Shown here one piece after another: positions 19,848-29,857 of a stretch of DNA of 64,000 nucleotides; the stretch's first letter is position 1, and every line of letters starts with the position of its first letter. This DNA is from Polynucleobacter sp. AP-Kaivos-20-H2 (lineage in GTDB: Bacteria; Pseudomonadota; Gammaproteobacteria; Burkholderiales; Burkholderiaceae): assembly GCF_018882215.1 (NCBI RefSeq), contig NZ_JACVOX010000001.1, forward strand, positions 810,637 to 874,636, read 5' to 3'. The notes under the pieces are model-generated. The model saw nothing but the letters and a program-made list of their open reading frames with translations, was not told the origin of the DNA and ran no database searches. Made by a program: the position numbers and the translations under genes.

Positions 19848-21371
19848 TTAAGCTGTGTACTGCTGACGCAAAATATTCTTCTGCACCTTGCCCATAGCGT
19901 TACGAGGTAAATCAGCAACAATCTCTACGCGCTTAGGTATCTTAAAGTTTGCAATTTGGGTTTTCAAAGTAGCAATCATTGCTTCTGCATTGAGCTTTGC
20001 TCCAGCCTTAGGCACCACTACTGCCATCACTGCCTCGCCAAAATCAGGGTGCGGAATACCAATCACAGCACTTTCATCAACGCCAACCATGTCATCGATA
20101 AAGCTTTCGATCTCTTTTGGGTAAACGTTGTAGCCACCAGAAATAATCAAATCTTTGCTACGGCCAACAATGCACAAGTAATCATTTGGAGCTTTGCCGC
20201 CATTGGCATCGCCACCCCAACGACCGACGTCGCCTGTTTTAAACCAGCCATCTTTGGTAAATTCTTCGGCAGTCTTCTCAGGCATACGCCAGTAGCCCTT
20301 AAATATATTCGGACCTTTAACCTGAATGCTGCCAATTTCGTTTACTTTGCAGGGCTTGTTATCTTCAGTCACTACGCGCACCTTAACGCCAGGCAATGGC
20401 AAACCAACTGAACCGCCTACGCGCTTGCCTTTGTAAGGATTAGAAACCAACATCACCGTCTCGCTCATGCCATAACGCTCAAGAATCGGCTGGCCAATCA
20501 CCTCTTTGAAAGTATTAAATGTTTCTGTCAGCAAAGGGGCTGAGCCCGAAACAAACAGACGCATATTGCTTGCTACTTTTTTAGTAAATCCTTTGTCAGC
20601 CAATAGGCGTACATAGAATGTAGGTACACCCATCATCACGGTGGACTGTGTCATGTGCTTAATCAGTTGCGCCGTATCTAAACGTGGCAACCAAATCATC
20701 TTGCTGCCATTAATCAATGCGCCATGCGCCGCCACAAACAATCCATGAACGTGGAAGATGGGCAAAGCGTGGAGCAATACATCACCTTTTTTCCAACCCC
20801 AGAACTTTTGCAATACCTTTGCATTGCTGCCCAAGTTTTTATGGGTCAACATGGCACCCTTACTGCGTCCTGTAGTACCGGAGGTATACAGAATCGCTGC
20901 AAGATCATCATCTTTTGCTGGAACAGTTTTGAATTTGTCGCTAAGGTTTCCTGCACGGTCCAATAAAGTACCCGTACGATTATCGTCCAGTGTGAATACA
21001 TGCTTAGTGCCAGCCTTAGAAGCCACCTTAGATACCCAAGAGAGATTCTTGCTACTGCAGACAACCACTGCTGGCTCAGCATTCTCTAGGAAGTACTGGA
21101 TTTCAGCTGATTGATAGGCCGTATTGAGTGGCAAATACACATAGCCCGCACGAATGGTTGCTAGATAAAGAAAGAGTGCTTCAGGAGACTTCTCAACCTG
21201 CACTGCAACCCTCGCTCCTTTTGGAAGCTTCAGGCTAGCAAGTAAATTGGCAAGCTTGGCGGTTGCCGACTCAAGGTCACCCCAAGAGTAATAAAGACCG
21301 TCGTGGGTCTCGAGAGCGCACGCTTTTTTATCTTTTGGAAAACCTGTTTCCAATACTGAATACAAATTCAT
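19848..21371 (-). CDS. matB: Malonyl-CoA synthetase
   Basis: A 507-residue ANL-superfamily adenylating enzyme that makes malonyl-CoA from malonate, ATP and CoA. The P-loop is YTSGTTGRSKGAMLTHKNL near residues 165-183, A5 is GQPILERYGMSETVML, A7 is WFKTGDVG, A8 is GRSKDLIISGGYNVYPKEIE, and the catalytic Lys is near the end in RNAMGKVQK. The assignment as malonate-specific rests on similarity to MatB and on its operon: TRAP transporter genes and malonyl-CoA decarboxylase lie upstream on the same strand. Confidence 0.92.
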   Translation of the reverse strand: MNLYSVLETGFPKDKKACALETHDGLYYSWGDLESATAKLANLLASLKLPKGARVAVQVEKSPEALFLYLATIRAGYVYLPLNTAYQSAEIQYFLENAEPAVVVCSSKNLSWVSKVASKAGTKHVFTLDDNRTGTLLDRAGNLSDKFKTVPAKDDDLAAILYTSGTTGRSKGAMLTHKNLGSNAKVLQKFWGWKKGDVLLHALPIFHVHGLFVAAHGALINGSKMIWLPRLDTAQLIKHMTQSTVMMGVPTFYVRLLADKGFTKKVASNMRLFVSGSAPLLTETFNTFKEVIGQPILERYGMSETVMLVSNPYKGKRVGGSVGLPLPGVKVRVVTEDNKPCKVNEIGSIQVKGPNIFKGYWRMPEKTAEEFTKDGWFKTGDVGRWGGDANGGKAPNDYLCIVGRSKDLIISGGYNVYPKEIESFIDDMVGVDESAVIGIPHPDFGEAVMAVVVPKAGAKLNAEAMIATLKTQIANFKIPKRVEIVADLPRNAMGKVQKNILRQQYTA

Positions 21372-21390
21372 GAAAATATTCCTTGATTTC

Positions 21391-22746
21391 TTAAACTAGA
21401 GGCGCACCCATTACCCAATTAGATAATTCAGTGGCGATTTCTGGGAATACGCAAAGCAATACAACAGAAAAAAGCATGATGAATACAAATGGCATCACGC
21501 CGTAGATGATTTCACGCAAGGTGATATCGGGGGCAATATTCTTAATAACGAAAATATTCAGACCAACTGGTGGATGAATTAAGCCCGTTTCCATCACAAT
21601 AGTCATCACCACGCCAAACCAGATTAAATCAAAGCCAGCGGCACGCAGAGGTGGCAAGAAAATTGGCGAAGTCATCAAAATAATCGAGACAGGTGGCAAG
21701 AAGAATCCTAGGACGATCACCATCAGTAGAATGGCCCCCAATAACACCCATCTGGAAGTATTTAGATCAACAATTGCCTGTGCAGCAGACTGACTTAAAT
21801 GCAAGTAACTCATCACATTTGCAAATAAGAGGGACATGCCAATAATGAACATCAACATCGCGGATTCGCGGATCGTGACATCTAATAATGGGTATAGGTC
21901 CTTGAAACGCCACATCTTATAAATCACTGCAATCAATAGAAAAGCAAAAACTGCGCCCAAGCCCGCCGTTTCAGCAGGCGTTGCATATCCTCCGTACAAG
22001 GCAACCATTACACCGATCAATAAAACCAAGAAAGGCAGCACTCTAGGCAATGAGCTCATTTTTTGCTGAATGGTGTAGGTTTGACGCTCCAATATGGGCG
22101 TAGAAACCTTAGTCACGGCGTAAGCTTCGTAAGCGCTGGTGTACTCTTTACGGAAGCGATAGACGGTGTAGACGGAAAAGAATATGACCAGCATGACGCC
22201 AGGGCCAATAGCCGCCAAGAATAAGCGCCCCAATGATTGCTCTGCTGCCACAGAATACAAAATCATGGTGATTGAGGGTGGCAATAAAATCCCCAAAGTG
22301 CCACCAGCAGCAATAATACCTGCTGCAAAACCTGGAGAGTAGCCACGCTTACGCATCTCAGGAATCCCTGCGCTACCAATTGCAGAACAGGTTGCAGGGC
22401 TAGATCCGGCCATAGCAGCAAACAGCGCACAAGCAAATACGTTCGCAACTCCTAGGCCGCCAGGTATCTTACCCATCCATACATGAAGAGCATCATACAA
22501 ATCCTTGCCCGCACGTGAACGGCCAATAGCGGCGCCTTTCAAGATAAACAATGGTATGGACATCAAAGTAATACTGGACATTTCCTCATACACGTTCTGC
22601 GCAACCGTATCCAATGATGAAGCGGGCATGAAGAAATACATAAAAATAATTGCAACAATACCTAAAGCAAAAGCAATTGAAATCCCTGAAAACATAATCA
22701 CCAGGGTTACAAAAGCAAATAAAAGACCAATAGTAAGAATAGACAT
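21391..22746 (-). CDS. dctM: TRAP transporter large permease (DctM type)
   Basis: A 451-residue protein with about 12 membrane helices, the sodium-coupled transport subunit of a TRAP system. Family marks are IPLFILKGAAIGRSRAGKDL, MAGSSPATCSAIGSAGIPEM and ETGLIHPPVGLNIFV. The ATG at 22746 has a GGGGG ribosome site and starts one base after the small-subunit stop; the longer start at 22761 would overlap that gene. Given the neighbours it probably imports malonate or a similar dicarboxylate. Confidence 0.92.
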   Translation of the reverse strand: MSILTIGLLFAFVTLVIMFSGISIAFALGIVAIIFMYFFMPASSLDTVAQNVYEEMSSITLMSIPLFILKGAAIGRSRAGKDLYDALHVWMGKIPGGLGVANVFACALFAAMAGSSPATCSAIGSAGIPEMRKRGYSPGFAAGIIAAGGTLGILLPPSITMILYSVAAEQSLGRLFLAAIGPGVMLVIFFSVYTVYRFRKEYTSAYEAYAVTKVSTPILERQTYTIQQKMSSLPRVLPFLVLLIGVMVALYGGYATPAETAGLGAVFAFLLIAVIYKMWRFKDLYPLLDVTIRESAMLMFIIGMSLLFANVMSYLHLSQSAAQAIVDLNTSRWVLLGAILLMVIVLGFFLPPVSIILMTSPIFLPPLRAAGFDLIWFGVVMTIVMETGLIHPPVGLNIFVIKNIAPDITLREIIYGVMPFVFIMLFSVVLLCVFPEIATELSNWVMGAPLV

Positions 22747-22747
22747 A

Positions 22748-23266
22748 TTAGTGACCCCCACTCACAACATCAGTAGCGATCGTTTTTCTGATGAAAATTT
22801 GTAGAAATAGTTGAAATGTGAGTAATGCCATGCCAGCAAACATCATTGAATAGGGAATCCACAAAGGAGGAGCCCACGTGGAGTTAGTTACTTGACCGTC
22901 TACCCATGCTTCCTGAAGCAAATCCCAAGTTTTCGTAGAAAAAAAGGCAAAAAATAGGCAGGAAATCACATCAATAACAATTCCGCGCACTTTATTAACT
23001 GGGTGAGGTAACAGGCCCTCAATTGCGGAAATTCCTATATGGCCACGCCTCTCTTGCACATACGAACTGCAGAGAAAAGTTACGCCCACCAAGCAAAATA
23101 GAGCGGCTTCATCTTGCCAGTCGTTCGCCGCATGAAATAAACCACGGGACATAACGCTGTAACTCAGAATGAGAGCTGCGGCCATCAGGGCGAGTGAGCC
23201 CAGTAACACCAAGAATTTATTCACTGCCGACATCACTCTATCGGCAGCCTCCAGAATCAAAATCAT
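22748..23266 (-). CDS. dctQ: TRAP transporter small permease (DctQ type)
   Basis: A 172-residue inner-membrane subunit with four predicted helices. Marks are NDWQDEAALFCLVGVTFLCS and YVQERRGHIGISAIEG, the conserved loop of the DctQ family. It stabilises the large permease and contacts the binding protein. It starts one base after the dctP stop and ends one base before dctM, so translation is coupled. Confidence 0.9.
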   Translation of the reverse strand: MILILEAADRVMSAVNKFLVLLGSLALMAAALILSYSVMSRGLFHAANDWQDEAALFCLVGVTFLCSSYVQERRGHIGISAIEGLLPHPVNKVRGIVIDVISCLFFAFFSTKTWDLLQEAWVDGQVTNSTWAPPLWIPYSMMFAGMALLTFQLFLQIFIRKTIATDVVSGGH

Positions 23267-23267
23267 T

Positions 23268-24302
23268 TTATGAAATCTTCTCTGCCGAGCGCATCATTGC
23301 AGCACAAGTTTCATTACGTTCCGAGAATTCTTTCCAAGCAGAATTTTTAGCTACTGCCTTCCATTTATCAACTACCGACGTATCCATTTCAAAAACCTTG
23401 TTGCCGGCTTTAGCAAATGCAATAGCTGCATCAATATCATCCAATTTGGCCTGTTCGGTACCAAATTTTTCCATATCCGCCCCGACCGCCATAATGACAT
23501 CGCGTTGTTTTGGTGTTAAAGAATCAAACACCGTTTTTGACATCATGAGTGGCTCTAACATATACCAATAGGATTTATTTTTGGCGGAAGTAAAGTTTTT
23601 GGTTAACTCCGCAAGCTTGAATGACATTAAGCTTGCCGATGAAGTGTAGGCTGCCTCTAGTGAGCCGGTTTGCACAGCCTGATAAATCTCATTTGAAGGA
23701 ATCGAGGTCATTACGGATGCACCGGCTGCCTTAAGCATGGCATCAAATTCACGACTGCCACCCCTCACCTTAACGCCTTTAACGTCGTCCGGAACCACGA
23801 TAGGACCAGAACGTGTAGCAACGCCACCAGCCTGCCACACCCAACTAACAATCACAATGCCCTTGGACTCCATGACCTTATTCAAGATCTTGCCAACTTC
23901 AGCATTTTTCCATTTGGCGCCTTGTTCATAGCTGGTAACTAGCGCTGGCATTAGACCAATGTTAGCCTCAACAACTTCTCCACCCGCATAAGGCATTGGG
24001 TAGAAACTAAAGTCAAGGGCGCCTTTACGGAGAGCGCTAAATTGAGCATTTGTTTTCATTAATGAGGATTGCGGATAAACGTCGAACTTCAATTCGCCGT
24101 TTGTTTTTTTAGTGACCTCTTCACCGAACTTCTTGCATAAACGATCACGGAAGTCTGTGCCACTTGGAAATTGGTGAGAAATCTTTAAACTTTTGGCGCC
24201 TGATTGAGCAAACGCGCTCAGATCGTAACCAGCAACGGATGCTCCAGCCGCACCCAGCAACAATGTGCGACGCAATTGAGAAATTTCTTTTGAATCTGTC
24301 AT
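23268..24302 (-). CDS. dctP: TRAP transporter substrate-binding protein (DctP type)
   Basis: A 344-residue periplasmic protein. The ATG at 24302 was chosen over 24308 because AGGAG sits six bases before it. The N-terminus has LRRTLLLGAAGASVAGYDLS, a twin-arginine-like export signal. The mature part has KISHQFPSGTDFRDRLCKKF and the DctP core VVPDDVKGVKVRGG, with the family Arg that binds carboxylates. Placement between malonyl-CoA decarboxylase and matB makes malonate the likely ligand. A 142-bp gap separates it from the decarboxylase gene. Confidence 0.9.
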   Translation of the reverse strand: MTDSKEISQLRRTLLLGAAGASVAGYDLSAFAQSGAKSLKISHQFPSGTDFRDRLCKKFGEEVTKKTNGELKFDVYPQSSLMKTNAQFSALRKGALDFSFYPMPYAGGEVVEANIGLMPALVTSYEQGAKWKNAEVGKILNKVMESKGIVIVSWVWQAGGVATRSGPIVVPDDVKGVKVRGGSREFDAMLKAAGASVMTSIPSNEIYQAVQTGSLEAAYTSSASLMSFKLAELTKNFTSAKNKSYWYMLEPLMMSKTVFDSLTPKQRDVIMAVGADMEKFGTEQAKLDDIDAAIAFAKAGNKVFEMDTSVVDKWKAVAKNSAWKEFSERNETCAAMMRSAEKIS

Positions 24303-24444
24303 GTTCATCTCCTAAATGACTATTATTTTTCTACTTACAAATGTGGGTACTGCCAGTTTTGTGACCGCTGGCTTCTACATGCTCGATTCTAAAGCGAATA
24401 CTCTGTGAATTCCGCTTGAGAGTCTCCCCTACTAAATTTCTTAC

Positions 24445-25749
24445 TTAGGGCTGCATTAAACGACCTACAGCACGGGAATAATCAATTTCTCCCTGCGTAA
24501 AGCGCTCATGATTCTCCTCAACAGCAGACAGATCATACAAATAGTTAACCATCAGGGAGGCTGACTGTCTTAAGCCCTTGCGAGAGAGATCCCCTGCCCA
24601 GTTAATCTGATGAAGCTTGGCACCATTACCTAAGTGGAACTTGGCAACTGGGTTACCGTTACGACCAGCAGAGCCTAAACCCAAGTAAATACTAGCGAGG
24701 CACAGTAAAGCGGCTTTTTCTTTTTCAGTCGCATTATCTGGATGCCAGCCAGCACTTAAACGCTCAGACCAAGAGCGATTAGTAAGTCCAAGCGCTTCCA
24801 AGGATTGCTCGCGTGCTGTACGAATTGCCGGCTTAAGTTGGGTTCCTGTCTTTTCACCGCCAATGTCTGCACCAGCAGCGATCCAGTCAATAAAACCTGG
24901 GATTGGTGAAAGAGTTACAAATGTTTTAAGACTTGGGAACTCTGCATGCAATTGTTCTGCAACGCGCTTAATCAGGAAGTTACCCATCGAAACGCCACGC
25001 AAGCCTGGCTCACAGTTACTAATAGAGTAAAAAGCGGCCACTTTATATTGTGAAGTTTGATGAACTGTCTCTGCCTTCTTATCTACCAAAGGCGTAATCA
25101 CGGCAGGGATTTCTGGCAAAAGTGCCACCTCAACGAAAATCAAAGGCTCATTTGGAAGTTGCGGATGAAAAAACGCAAAGCATCTACGATCAGGCTGCAA
25201 GCGGCGGCGCAGGTCATCCCAGCCATCAATTGCATGCACAGCTTCATGCTGAATCAGCTTCTCCAACACCTCCGCAGGTGACTTCCAATCTACCCGATGC
25301 ATCTTCAAAAATCCTGGATTAAACCAAGAAGACAAGAGGTGACGTAAGTCAAAATCAACTGCAGTTAACTCAGGTTGCTTTTCGAGTAATTGCAACAGAT
25401 CGCGACGCATACCTACCAGAGCAGCAGTTCCATTCGTTGCGCGATTGAGTCGACGAAACAATTCTTGTCTCGGTGGCTCAGTCACGCGTTGCAATTTAAT
25501 GTAGTTGCGAGCACTTGCTTCTGCTGAAAAATTTTGCGCGGCAGCCATAACTGCAGCAGCATCGGGATTGAGCTTTTCAAATAAAAAATTGAAAAATTTA
25601 GAATGCTGATCTTTAGAAAGCTTGCGATAGTTGTGAATCACATCGTCAGCCATGCTGACGGCATTCGATTCACCGCGCTCGGAAATAAGTCGATTGACCG
25701 CACCTGTAACGCGGGAAAAGTACCGGGCTTTTGCTAGCTTTTCAAGCAT
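24445..25749 (-). CDS. matA: Malonyl-CoA decarboxylase
   Basis: A 434-residue enzyme that converts malonyl-CoA to acetyl-CoA and CO2. The N-terminal helical domain is followed by the GNAT-like catalytic domain. Visible conserved runs are LIQHEAVHAIDGWDDLRRRL, YSISNCEPGLRGVSMGNFLI, FVTLSPIPGF and a late KFHLGNGAKLHQINW-AGDLS with the catalytic His. With MatB and the TRAP importer it forms a complete malonate-to-acetyl-CoA route. It is the first gene after a cluster of inverted TTAATGAA repeats. The symbol matA follows the rhizobial mat operon naming. Confidence 0.93.
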   Translation of the reverse strand: MLEKLAKARYFSRVTGAVNRLISERGESNAVSMADDVIHNYRKLSKDQHSKFFNFLFEKLNPDAAAVMAAAQNFSAEASARNYIKLQRVTEPPRQELFRRLNRATNGTAALVGMRRDLLQLLEKQPELTAVDFDLRHLLSSWFNPGFLKMHRVDWKSPAEVLEKLIQHEAVHAIDGWDDLRRRLQPDRRCFAFFHPQLPNEPLIFVEVALLPEIPAVITPLVDKKAETVHQTSQYKVAAFYSISNCEPGLRGVSMGNFLIKRVAEQLHAEFPSLKTFVTLSPIPGFIDWIAAGADIGGEKTGTQLKPAIRTAREQSLEALGLTNRSWSERLSAGWHPDNATEKEKAALLCLASIYLGLGSAGRNGNPVAKFHLGNGAKLHQINWAGDLSRKGLRQSASLMVNYLYDLSAVEENHERFTQGEIDYSRAVGRLMQP

Positions 25750-25825
25750 GTGTATCTCTCAAAGAATTCAACCCAAAATTTGAGGGCTCGATTACTAATG
25801 TATAGCTGAGCCATACCTGAATCAA

Positions 25826-25864
25826 TTAATGAAAGTATATATTCATTAACTTTAAGTTAATGAA
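25826..25864 (-). promoter_or_regulatory. Triple TTAATGAA operator upstream of the malonate operon
   Basis: Three 8-base elements in alternating orientation: TTAATGAA at 25826-25833, TTCATTAA at 25842-25849 and TTAATGAA at 25857-25864. The last two extend to a perfect 23-bp dyad (9-base arms, 5-base centre, 25842-25864). They lie 77 to 115 bp before the malonyl-CoA decarboxylase start, a normal place for LysR-type regulation. The LysR gene directly upstream is the likely binder. Confidence 0.7.
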
Positions 25865-25887
25865 TTAGCAAACATATTTCGATGGGT

Positions 25888-26796
25888 TTAGGGATTATTG
25901 CGATGCAACATACGGGCTTCAGCCGCTAGAGCGAGGATATTGGGGTTTGATTCATTAGCCTGGAGGTACATTAAGCCAATACGCTGTGTCACCTGATATT
26001 TTGGCAATAACGGGGTAAATTCAATCGCATCACCCATTAATGCCTTCACTCTGCCGGGCAACAAAGATCTTCCTAGGTCCCCCGAGACCATATTCATGAG
26101 AGAAAAGATATCCCCCACCTTCATCACCACATTAGGCGCAAAGCCCGCCAACAGGAATGCTTCATAGAACCCTGAGGTAGTGGCAAAACCATCCTGAAGG
26201 GTCAGAAACTTCTCATTCTGGTACTCGGATAAATCAATACTGACTTCGGTTGGCTTGTTGTTTTTTGAGGAGGCTAAAAACAACTGGTCCTCAAAAAGAG
26301 GAACTACCTGGACACCCTCCGGAAGATCTCTTGTAGGAACCGCCATGACTACTGCATCTACATTACCCTCGCTGAGCCGCTTCATCAAATCCTCATTAGA
26401 TCCTAGATATAAATCAATATCCAAATCAGGTCTTCGAATTTTGGTGCCCATGATGACTCTAGGAATGATGTTGGCCGTCAAAGAGTACATTGACCCTAGG
26501 CGGATTTGACCGCTTTCGACGCCTGCTTTTGCTAGCGTCTTTTTCAGGATACGGTCTACATCAGCCAATAAATCTGCACTTGCTTCAGCCAAATAAATAG
26601 CTGCTGGCAAAGCCTTTAACTGACGTCCATCTTTTACAAATAATGCGCACCCTATTCCGGATTCTAGGGAATGTAATGCCTTGTGAATGCTGACTGAACT
26701 TAAGCGCAACTCTTCTGCTGTTTTAGAAAGGCTACCAGTCCGAACAAACGAGCACAGTACCTCTAATTTTCGAAGTGTCAGCTCTTCATTCAGCAT
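25888..26796 (-). CDS. LysR-type regulator, probably of malonate use
   Basis: A 302-residue LTTR. The N-terminal helix-turn-helix is LEVLCSFVRTGSLSKTAEEL then SSVSIHKALHSLESGIGCALF, followed by the effector domain with two periplasmic-binding-like lobes. It resembles MdcR-type malonate regulators in the HTH variation SSVSIHKAL. The gene sits upstream of the malonate operon in the same orientation, with the triple operator between. Unusually it is also only 7 bp behind the lgt start on the same strand, so it could be transcribed from its own promoter into the malonate region. Confidence 0.85.
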   Translation of the reverse strand: MLNEELTLRKLEVLCSFVRTGSLSKTAEELRLSSVSIHKALHSLESGIGCALFVKDGRQLKALPAAIYLAEASADLLADVDRILKKTLAKAGVESGQIRLGSMYSLTANIIPRVIMGTKIRRPDLDIDLYLGSNEDLMKRLSEGNVDAVVMAVPTRDLPEGVQVVPLFEDQLFLASSKNNKPTEVSIDLSEYQNEKFLTLQDGFATTSGFYEAFLLAGFAPNVVMKVGDIFSLMNMVSGDLGRSLLPGRVKALMGDAIEFTPLLPKYQVTQRIGLMYLQANESNPNILALAAEARMLHRNNP

Positions 26797-26803
26797 GCGC
26801 TAT

Positions 26804-27592
26804 TTAATTACTCTTCGATTTAAGTGCAGTCATGAGATAGAGCCCAAACAAAATCATTGGTACACATAACCACTGACCCATAGATAATCCTAAGCCCAGA
26901 AGGCCTAAGAAGGAATCTGGCTCACGCGCATATTCGGCCAAGAAACGGCAAATACCGTAACCCAACAAGAAAAATCCAGATACCTGGCCAACACGTCTTG
27001 GCTTGCCTGCATAAATCCAGAGCGTAATACCCAGAAGTACGCCTTCACCAAGCAGTTGATAAATCTGCGATGGATGACGTGGGACAGAATCCACTAAAGG
27101 AAAAATCATCGCCCATGGAAGATCGGTAGGTCTACCCCATAACTCACCATTAATAAAGTTCCCCAGTCGACCAAAAGCCAATCCAAAGGGAACTAGTGGA
27201 GCAACCAAATCACTCACCACAAAAAAAGTGGTATTGCGTTTTTTAGCAAACCAGTAAAGCGCAACAAGTACTCCTAACAAGCCGCCATGAAAAGACATGC
27301 CGCCTTCCCATATCTTAAAAATACTCAAGGGATGGGATAGATAGAAGCCTGGCATATAAAAGAAGGTGTAGCCTAAGCGACCACCCAACACCACACCAAG
27401 GACGCCTGCAAACAGAAGATCCTCAAGATCTTTATAGGTCCAACCCAAGGCTTGATAGCGTGACGACTTAATGCGCAAACGACCTAAAAGCAAGAATTGA
27501 GCAAAGGCCATCAGATACATCAAGCCATACCAATGAATTGCAAATGATCCAATACGAATTGCTGCAGGGTCAAACTGTGGATGAATCAACAT
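26804..27592 (-). CDS. lgt: Prolipoprotein diacylglyceryl transferase
   Basis: A 262-residue inner-membrane enzyme with seven helices that transfers diacylglycerol to the lipobox cysteine of prolipoproteins. The signature [13 protein letters not shown] contains the essential His of the H-GGLLG motif, and [14 protein letters not shown] is the Lgt signature with the essential Arg and Asn. It is transcribed with holC (5-bp gap) and pepA. It would process the lipoproteins seen elsewhere in the window. Confidence 0.96.
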   Translation of the reverse strand: MLIHPQFDPAAIRIGSFAIHWYGLMYLMAFAQFLLLGRLRIKSSRYQALGWTYKDLEDLLFAGVLGVVLGGRLGYTFFYMPGFYLSHPLSIFKIWEGGMSFHGGLLGVLVALYWFAKKRNTTFFVVSDLVAPLVPFGLAFGRLGNFINGELWGRPTDLPWAMIFPLVDSVPRHPSQIYQLLGEGVLLGITLWIYAGKPRRVGQVSGFFLLGYGICRFLAEYAREPDSFLGLLGLGLSMGQWLCVPMILFGLYLMTALKSKSN

Positions 27593-27597
27593 GGTTC

Positions 27598-28062
27598 TTA
27601 GCTTTTGGATTGGTCGAAGTTATGCAACTCGTGACCTAACTCTCGATAGGCTTTAAAGCGCTCGCGCCCTGCCAAACGTTCCGCTTCATTCACCGTGACC
27701 ACCTCAACGATTCTGGGAAAGCGCGCAACCAAGGCTGGCACATCAGCAGGCATACGCATTCCCAAATGAATCATGACATCAGCATGGGGAATACCATTCA
27801 GGGCTGGGGAAGCAAAGCCATCCGTTAGAACTATTGGGGTTTCTGCTGCGGCCTCGTCCTCAATAAAACAATGCGGTAAGAAATCGGTGCTGCTAAATGC
27901 CCAAAGAAGTTCATTCAACTTTTTCAGATCTGCCTTCTCACCTACTATCACAATATTGCGGACTGGTTCACCTTCAGGTGTAGCGCTCCAAATCTTGCGC
28001 GTGAGGAGACATGCGTATTCCAGCTTGTCACTGACATTACTATGAAAATCAATTCGAGTCAT
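27598..28062 (-). CDS. holC: DNA polymerase III chi subunit
   Basis: A 154-residue cytoplasmic protein. It begins [20 protein letters not shown], then has [19 protein letters not shown], the CFIEDEAAA and TPIVLTDG elements, and a C-terminal [20 protein letters not shown], all as in HolC. Chi binds SSB and links the clamp loader to single-stranded DNA. The pepA-holC order is also common in gammaproteobacteria. It follows pepA by 27 bp. Confidence 0.93.
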   Translation of the reverse strand: MTRIDFHSNVSDKLEYACLLTRKIWSATPEGEPVRNIVIVGEKADLKKLNELLWAFSSTDFLPHCFIEDEAAAETPIVLTDGFASPALNGIPHADVMIHLGMRMPADVPALVARFPRIVEVVTVNEAERLAGRERFKAYRELGHELHNFDQSKS

Positions 28063-28089
28063 TCAATATTTATCCGAGACCTAAAGCGC

Positions 28090-29700
28090 TCACTTGCGCT
28101 CGAGCAAGAAGTTCACTAAAAGGGGCACAGGACGACCGGTAGAGCCTTTGGCAGCGCCACTCTTCCATGCGGTACCAGCAATGTCTAAGTGAGCCCATTT
28201 GTATTTCTCGGTGAAGCGAGATAAGAAGCAGGCTGCTGTCACGCTACCAGCTGGACGACCGCCAATATTGGCAACATCTGCAAAATTAGATTTGAGTTGC
28301 TCATGGTAGGCCGCATCCAAAGGCAAACGCCATACCGTGTCCAAAGAAGCATGGCCTGCCTTAGTCAACTCGCTCACCAAGCTCTCGTCGTCAGAAAACA
28401 AACCGCTATGTACATGACCCAAAGCAATCACGCAAGCGCCAGTTAAGGTGGCGACGTCAATCACTGCCGCCGGCTTAAAGCGCTCTACATAAGTCAGTGC
28501 ATCACACAGAATCAAGCGACCTTCTGCATCGGTGTTGAGAATCTCAATGGTCTGTCCTGACATGCTCTTCACAATATCGCCAGGACGAGTTGCTTGGCCT
28601 GATGGCATATTTTCACAAGTAGGAACAACGCCAATCACGTTCTTCTTTAACTTCATTAAAGCAATGGAATACATGGTGCCGATGACTGAAGCTGCGCCAC
28701 ACATGTCGTACTTCATTTCATCCATGGCTTCGCCTGGCTTTAATGAAATTCCGCCAGTATCAAAAGTAATTCCTTTGCCAACCAAAATAATCGGAGCCTC
28801 TCCTGCTTTGCCGCCTTGATGCTTCATCACAATAAATTGTGGTGGAGTATCAGAGCCCTTAGCAACAGATAAGAATGAACCCATTCCCAAGGCCTCAATT
28901 TGTTTGAGCCCAAGAACATCCACTTTCAAAGCAGTCTTTTTACTCAAGCCCTGGGCTGCCTTACCAAGGTAGGTTGGCGTACAGATATTTGGGGGAAGGT
29001 TACCCAAATCCTTCGCTAGGTTCATACCCTCTACCATCGCGACACCCTGCTCTACTGCAGGCTTTAGCTCTTTAGCGCAGGCATCGTTACCCGCAAAGAT
29101 GAGATGCTTAAATGTGTCTGCTTTATCTTTTGCTTTAAATTTCATGGCGGGCTGACGCACACCAAAACGATAAGCTTGGTCACCAGCGTATTGAACAGTA
29201 AGGCGAACCTCTTCGGCAATGAAGTCAGCTTTGTGTGCAAGCGCAAAACTTGGTGTAAACCAAAGCGCACTTTCAATTGATCCGCCACTTAACACCTTCA
29301 AAGCTGCGCGAGCAACTTTGGAATAAGTAGTCAAACTCCGTTCGCTAGCAAGATGTACATCACCCAAAGCAACGAGTAATACTCGTTTTACTTTAACCCC
29401 ATTAGTTGACCAAGATTTTTCTGCACGCAACATGCATACGGAAGCTTGCTTGGAATCTAAATCCCCAACAAGATTGGCGTGATTGACTGAGCCTCCGAGC
29501 AAAAGATCTAGCTCTGGCAAAAATCCTACTTTTGCCTTGGCGCCCTTAGCACTTGAGAAACTATCAAAATCCGCCTTGGAATATGCCAAAACCAAGCAGT
29601 CGGTATTGTGGCTAAGCAAGGATTTGAGGCTAGATTTCTGGAGTTTTAGGCTCTGAAGGTCTGCTTGAGGGAAAATCTTGGTGCTGAATTTAATTGTCAT
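28090..29700 (-). CDS. pepA: Leucyl aminopeptidase (M17)
   Basis: A 536-residue cytosolic aminopeptidase with an N-terminal macro-like domain and a C-terminal di-metal catalytic domain. The M17 signature is NTDAEGRLILCDALTY, with the metal ligands also in VGKGITFDTGGISLKP and MKYDMCGAASVIG. In E. coli PepA also acts as a DNA-binding protein. It is divergent from lptFG over 157 bp, the arrangement found in many proteobacteria. First gene of the pepA-holC-lgt run. Slightly longer than the E. coli protein (503). Confidence 0.96.
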   Translation of the reverse strand: MTIKFSTKIFPQADLQSLKLQKSSLKSLLSHNTDCLVLAYSKADFDSFSSAKGAKAKVGFLPELDLLLGGSVNHANLVGDLDSKQASVCMLRAEKSWSTNGVKVKRVLLVALGDVHLASERSLTTYSKVARAALKVLSGGSIESALWFTPSFALAHKADFIAEEVRLTVQYAGDQAYRFGVRQPAMKFKAKDKADTFKHLIFAGNDACAKELKPAVEQGVAMVEGMNLAKDLGNLPPNICTPTYLGKAAQGLSKKTALKVDVLGLKQIEALGMGSFLSVAKGSDTPPQFIVMKHQGGKAGEAPIILVGKGITFDTGGISLKPGEAMDEMKYDMCGAASVIGTMYSIALMKLKKNVIGVVPTCENMPSGQATRPGDIVKSMSGQTIEILNTDAEGRLILCDALTYVERFKPAAVIDVATLTGACVIALGHVHSGLFSDDESLVSELTKAGHASLDTVWRLPLDAAYHEQLKSNFADVANIGGRPAGSVTAACFLSRFTEKYKWAHLDIAGTAWKSGAAKGSTGRPVPLLVNFLLERK

Positions 29701-29857
29701 AATCTATTACGGTGTTTTGGTCGCTTCAAAAGGGGTAATCTGCTAATTTGGGACGTTTATCCATTATCCTCCGACATGAGAATAACTTCCCTTACCTGCA
29801 GCAATATAAGCCATTTACAAGCCCAATAACCCATCAAGTCCAGACCTATAAATTCTC

